Assembly: GCA_045127535.1 (NCBI GenBank)
Contig: JBGVQN010000011.1
Span: 1-34,006, forward strand
Source of the DNA: UBA2942 sp045127535
GTDB lineage: Bacteria > Bacillota > Clostridia > Lachnospirales > Lachnospiraceae
DNA: 34,006 nt
Direction of reading: 5' to 3'
The translations under genes and the position numbers were made by a program. The notes below the pieces were generated by a model. That model searched no databases. It saw only the letters and a program-made list of their open reading frames with translations, and was not told the DNA's origin. This document shows, in pieces, positions 32,693-34,006 of the stretch; the stretch's first letter is position 1; each line of letters begins with the position of its first letter.

Positions 32693-34000
32693 ATGGAACA
32701 ACGTTATTATCAGCCTGAAATTGAATGTGCATCCAGAGAGGAGATCCTGGCTCTGCAGAATGAGCGTCTGGTAAAGCAGGTAAAGCATGTATATGAAAAC
32801 GTGCCATATTACCGCAACCTGATGGATGAAAAGGGAGTGAAGCCGGAGGATATCCAGTCTGTAGAGGATTTACATAAGCTGCCGTTTTTAACCAAGAATG
32901 ATTTGAGAGAGGCATATCCATACGGCCTGCTGGCAAAGCCTCTGTCTGACTGTGTCAGAATTCAGTCCACCAGCGGTACTACAGGAAAGCGTGTGGTGGC
33001 ATTTTACACCCAGCACGACATTGATTTATGGGAGGACTGCTGTGCAAGAGCCATTGTGGCAGCTGGCGGTACCAATGAGGATGTGTGCCAGGTATGCTAT
33101 GGCTACGGTCTGTTTACCGGCGGCCCTGGATTAAATGGCGGTTCCCACAAGGTTGGCTGTCTGACTCTGCCAATGTCCTCTGGCAATACAGAGCGTCAGA
33201 TTCAGTTTATGAGAGACTTGGAGTCCACCATTCTCTGCTGTACACCATCTTATGCAGCGTATATTGGTGAGACACTTCATGAGATGGGTTACACCCCTGA
33301 TGATATTCAGTTAAAGGCAGGTATCTTTGGTGCAGAGCCATGGACAGAGGAAATGCGCAGAGACATTGAAAAGTCTTTAGGCATCAAGGCATATGATATT
33401 TACGGCCTGACTGAGACCTCCGGCCCAGGTGTATCCTTTGAGTGTTCTGAGCAGACCGGTATGCACATCAACGAAGACCACTTCCTGGCTGAGATCATTG
33501 ACCCGGAGACCGGAGAAGTGCTGCCGGAGGGTGAAAAGGGTGAGCTGGTATTTACCAGTCTGACCAAGGAAGCATTCCCACTGCTGCGTTACCGTACCCG
33601 TGACATCTGTGTATTAAGCAGAAAGAAATGCTCCTGCGGCAGAACTCATGTCAAGATGAGCAAGCCAATGGGACGCAGTGATGATATGCTGATTATCCGT
33701 GGTGTCAATGTATTCCCATCCCAGATCGAGACCGTATTGTTAGAGCAGGGCTATACACCAAACTACCAGATCGAGGTAGACCGTGTCAACAATACAGACA
33801 CACTGGATGTGAATGTAGAGATGTCTCAGGAAATGTACGAGAGCTGCACAGATGTACCTGTCAAGGAAAAGGAGCTGGCTGCTGCCATGAAGCAGATGTT
33901 AGGCATCAATCCCAAGGTACATTTGCTGGCGCCTAAGAGCGTGGTAAGAAGCGAAGGTAAGGCAGTAAGAGTCATTGATAAGAGAAAGCTGCATGATTGA
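32693..34000 (+). CDS. Phenylacetate-CoA ligase family enzyme
   Basis: An adenylate-forming enzyme that activates an aryl acid to its CoA thioester. ATG 32693 lies 9 bases after GGAGG (32679-32683); upstream codons in the same frame run through the promoter and are rejected. It has 435 residues, the PaaK length. The nucleotide loop STSGTTGKR is at 92-100, the adenylate motif YGLTETSGPGVSFEC lies near the middle, and RYRTRDICVL plus the hinge region GRSDDMLIIRGVNVFPSQIE follow. A CSCGRTH segment may bind metal. In anaerobes such enzymes often act with indolepyruvate ferredoxin oxidoreductase in aromatic amino acid fermentation; any such partner would be past 34006. The substrate is inference. 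Confidence 0.93.
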   Translation: MEQRYYQPEIECASREEILALQNERLVKQVKHVYENVPYYRNLMDEKGVKPEDIQSVEDLHKLPFLTKNDLREAYPYGLLAKPLSDCVRIQSTSGTTGKRVVAFYTQHDIDLWEDCCARAIVAAGGTNEDVCQVCYGYGLFTGGPGLNGGSHKVGCLTLPMSSGNTERQIQFMRDLESTILCCTPSYAAYIGETLHEMGYTPDDIQLKAGIFGAEPWTEEMRRDIEKSLGIKAYDIYGLTETSGPGVSFECSEQTGMHINEDHFLAEIIDPETGEVLPEGEKGELVFTSLTKEAFPLLRYRTRDICVLSRKKCSCGRTHVKMSKPMGRSDDMLIIRGVNVFPSQIETVLLEQGYTPNYQIEVDRVNNTDTLDVNVEMSQEMYESCTDVPVKEKELAAAMKQMLGINPKVHLLAPKSVVRSEGKAVRVIDKRKLHD

Positions 34001-34006
34001 TGCGAC

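Noticed and set aside
1..34006. CRISPR arrays, tRNA or rRNA genes
   Set aside because: No regularly spaced repeats and no recognisable tRNA or rRNA sequence were seen by eye.

Overview
The window looks like chromosome from an anaerobic Firmicute of the Lachnospiraceae type (Blautia or a close relative; genus is inference). Reasons: strong AGGAGG-type ribosome binding sites, TTGACA/TATAAT promoters, a T-box leader, two short archaeal-type aspartyl-tRNA synthetases with GatCAB, the clostridial SCIFF peptide and its radical SAM maturase, a fused SecDF, a Clostridium-type glutamate dehydrogenase and a phenylacetate-CoA ligase homologue. Nearly all genes read on the + strand.

Layout. 1-1066: right part of an IS3-family element whose left end lies outside the window. 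It abuts a small broken gene fragment on the - strand. 1497-8632: tRNA-dependent amidation block, with a first AspRS, then a T-box leader, a second AspRS, gatC, gatA and gatB. Two large hairpin elements sit in this block, one before gatC and one before gatB. They share a conserved core but have unrelated, self-complementary arms, and they are the most unusual feature seen. 8837-9196 (-): small membrane protein. 9674-10939: CNNM/CorC-type CBS membrane protein. 11090-12789: SCIFF peptide and its maturase, separated by a terminator. 12957-16982: secDF, tgt, yajC. 17129-21748: leuB, ilvD, ilvB. 22048-27259: four-gene ABC export system with two adaptor proteins. 27607-29355: Na/Pi cotransporter with a PhoU-like domain. 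29633-30967: gdhA. 31250-32329: Cys-rich FliB-like protein. 32693-34000: phenylacetate-CoA ligase.

How the genes work together. The second AspRS and GatCAB would make Asn-tRNA(Asn), and Gln-tRNA(Gln) if a nondiscriminating GluRS exists elsewhere, by transamidation. The T-box specifier region contains GAAC, in which an Asn codon (AAC) and a Glu codon (GAA) overlap. This is the arrangement described for the clostridial two-codon T-box. The SCIFF pair makes a thioether peptide, and SecDF and YajC are accessory parts of the Sec exporter. leuB, ilvD and ilvB belong to branched-chain amino acid synthesis; ilvC and the small subunit ilvN are absent here.

Limits: all calls come from reading the sequence. 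No database search or folding program was run. Promoters are consensus matches with 17-18 base spacers and are not shown to be active.
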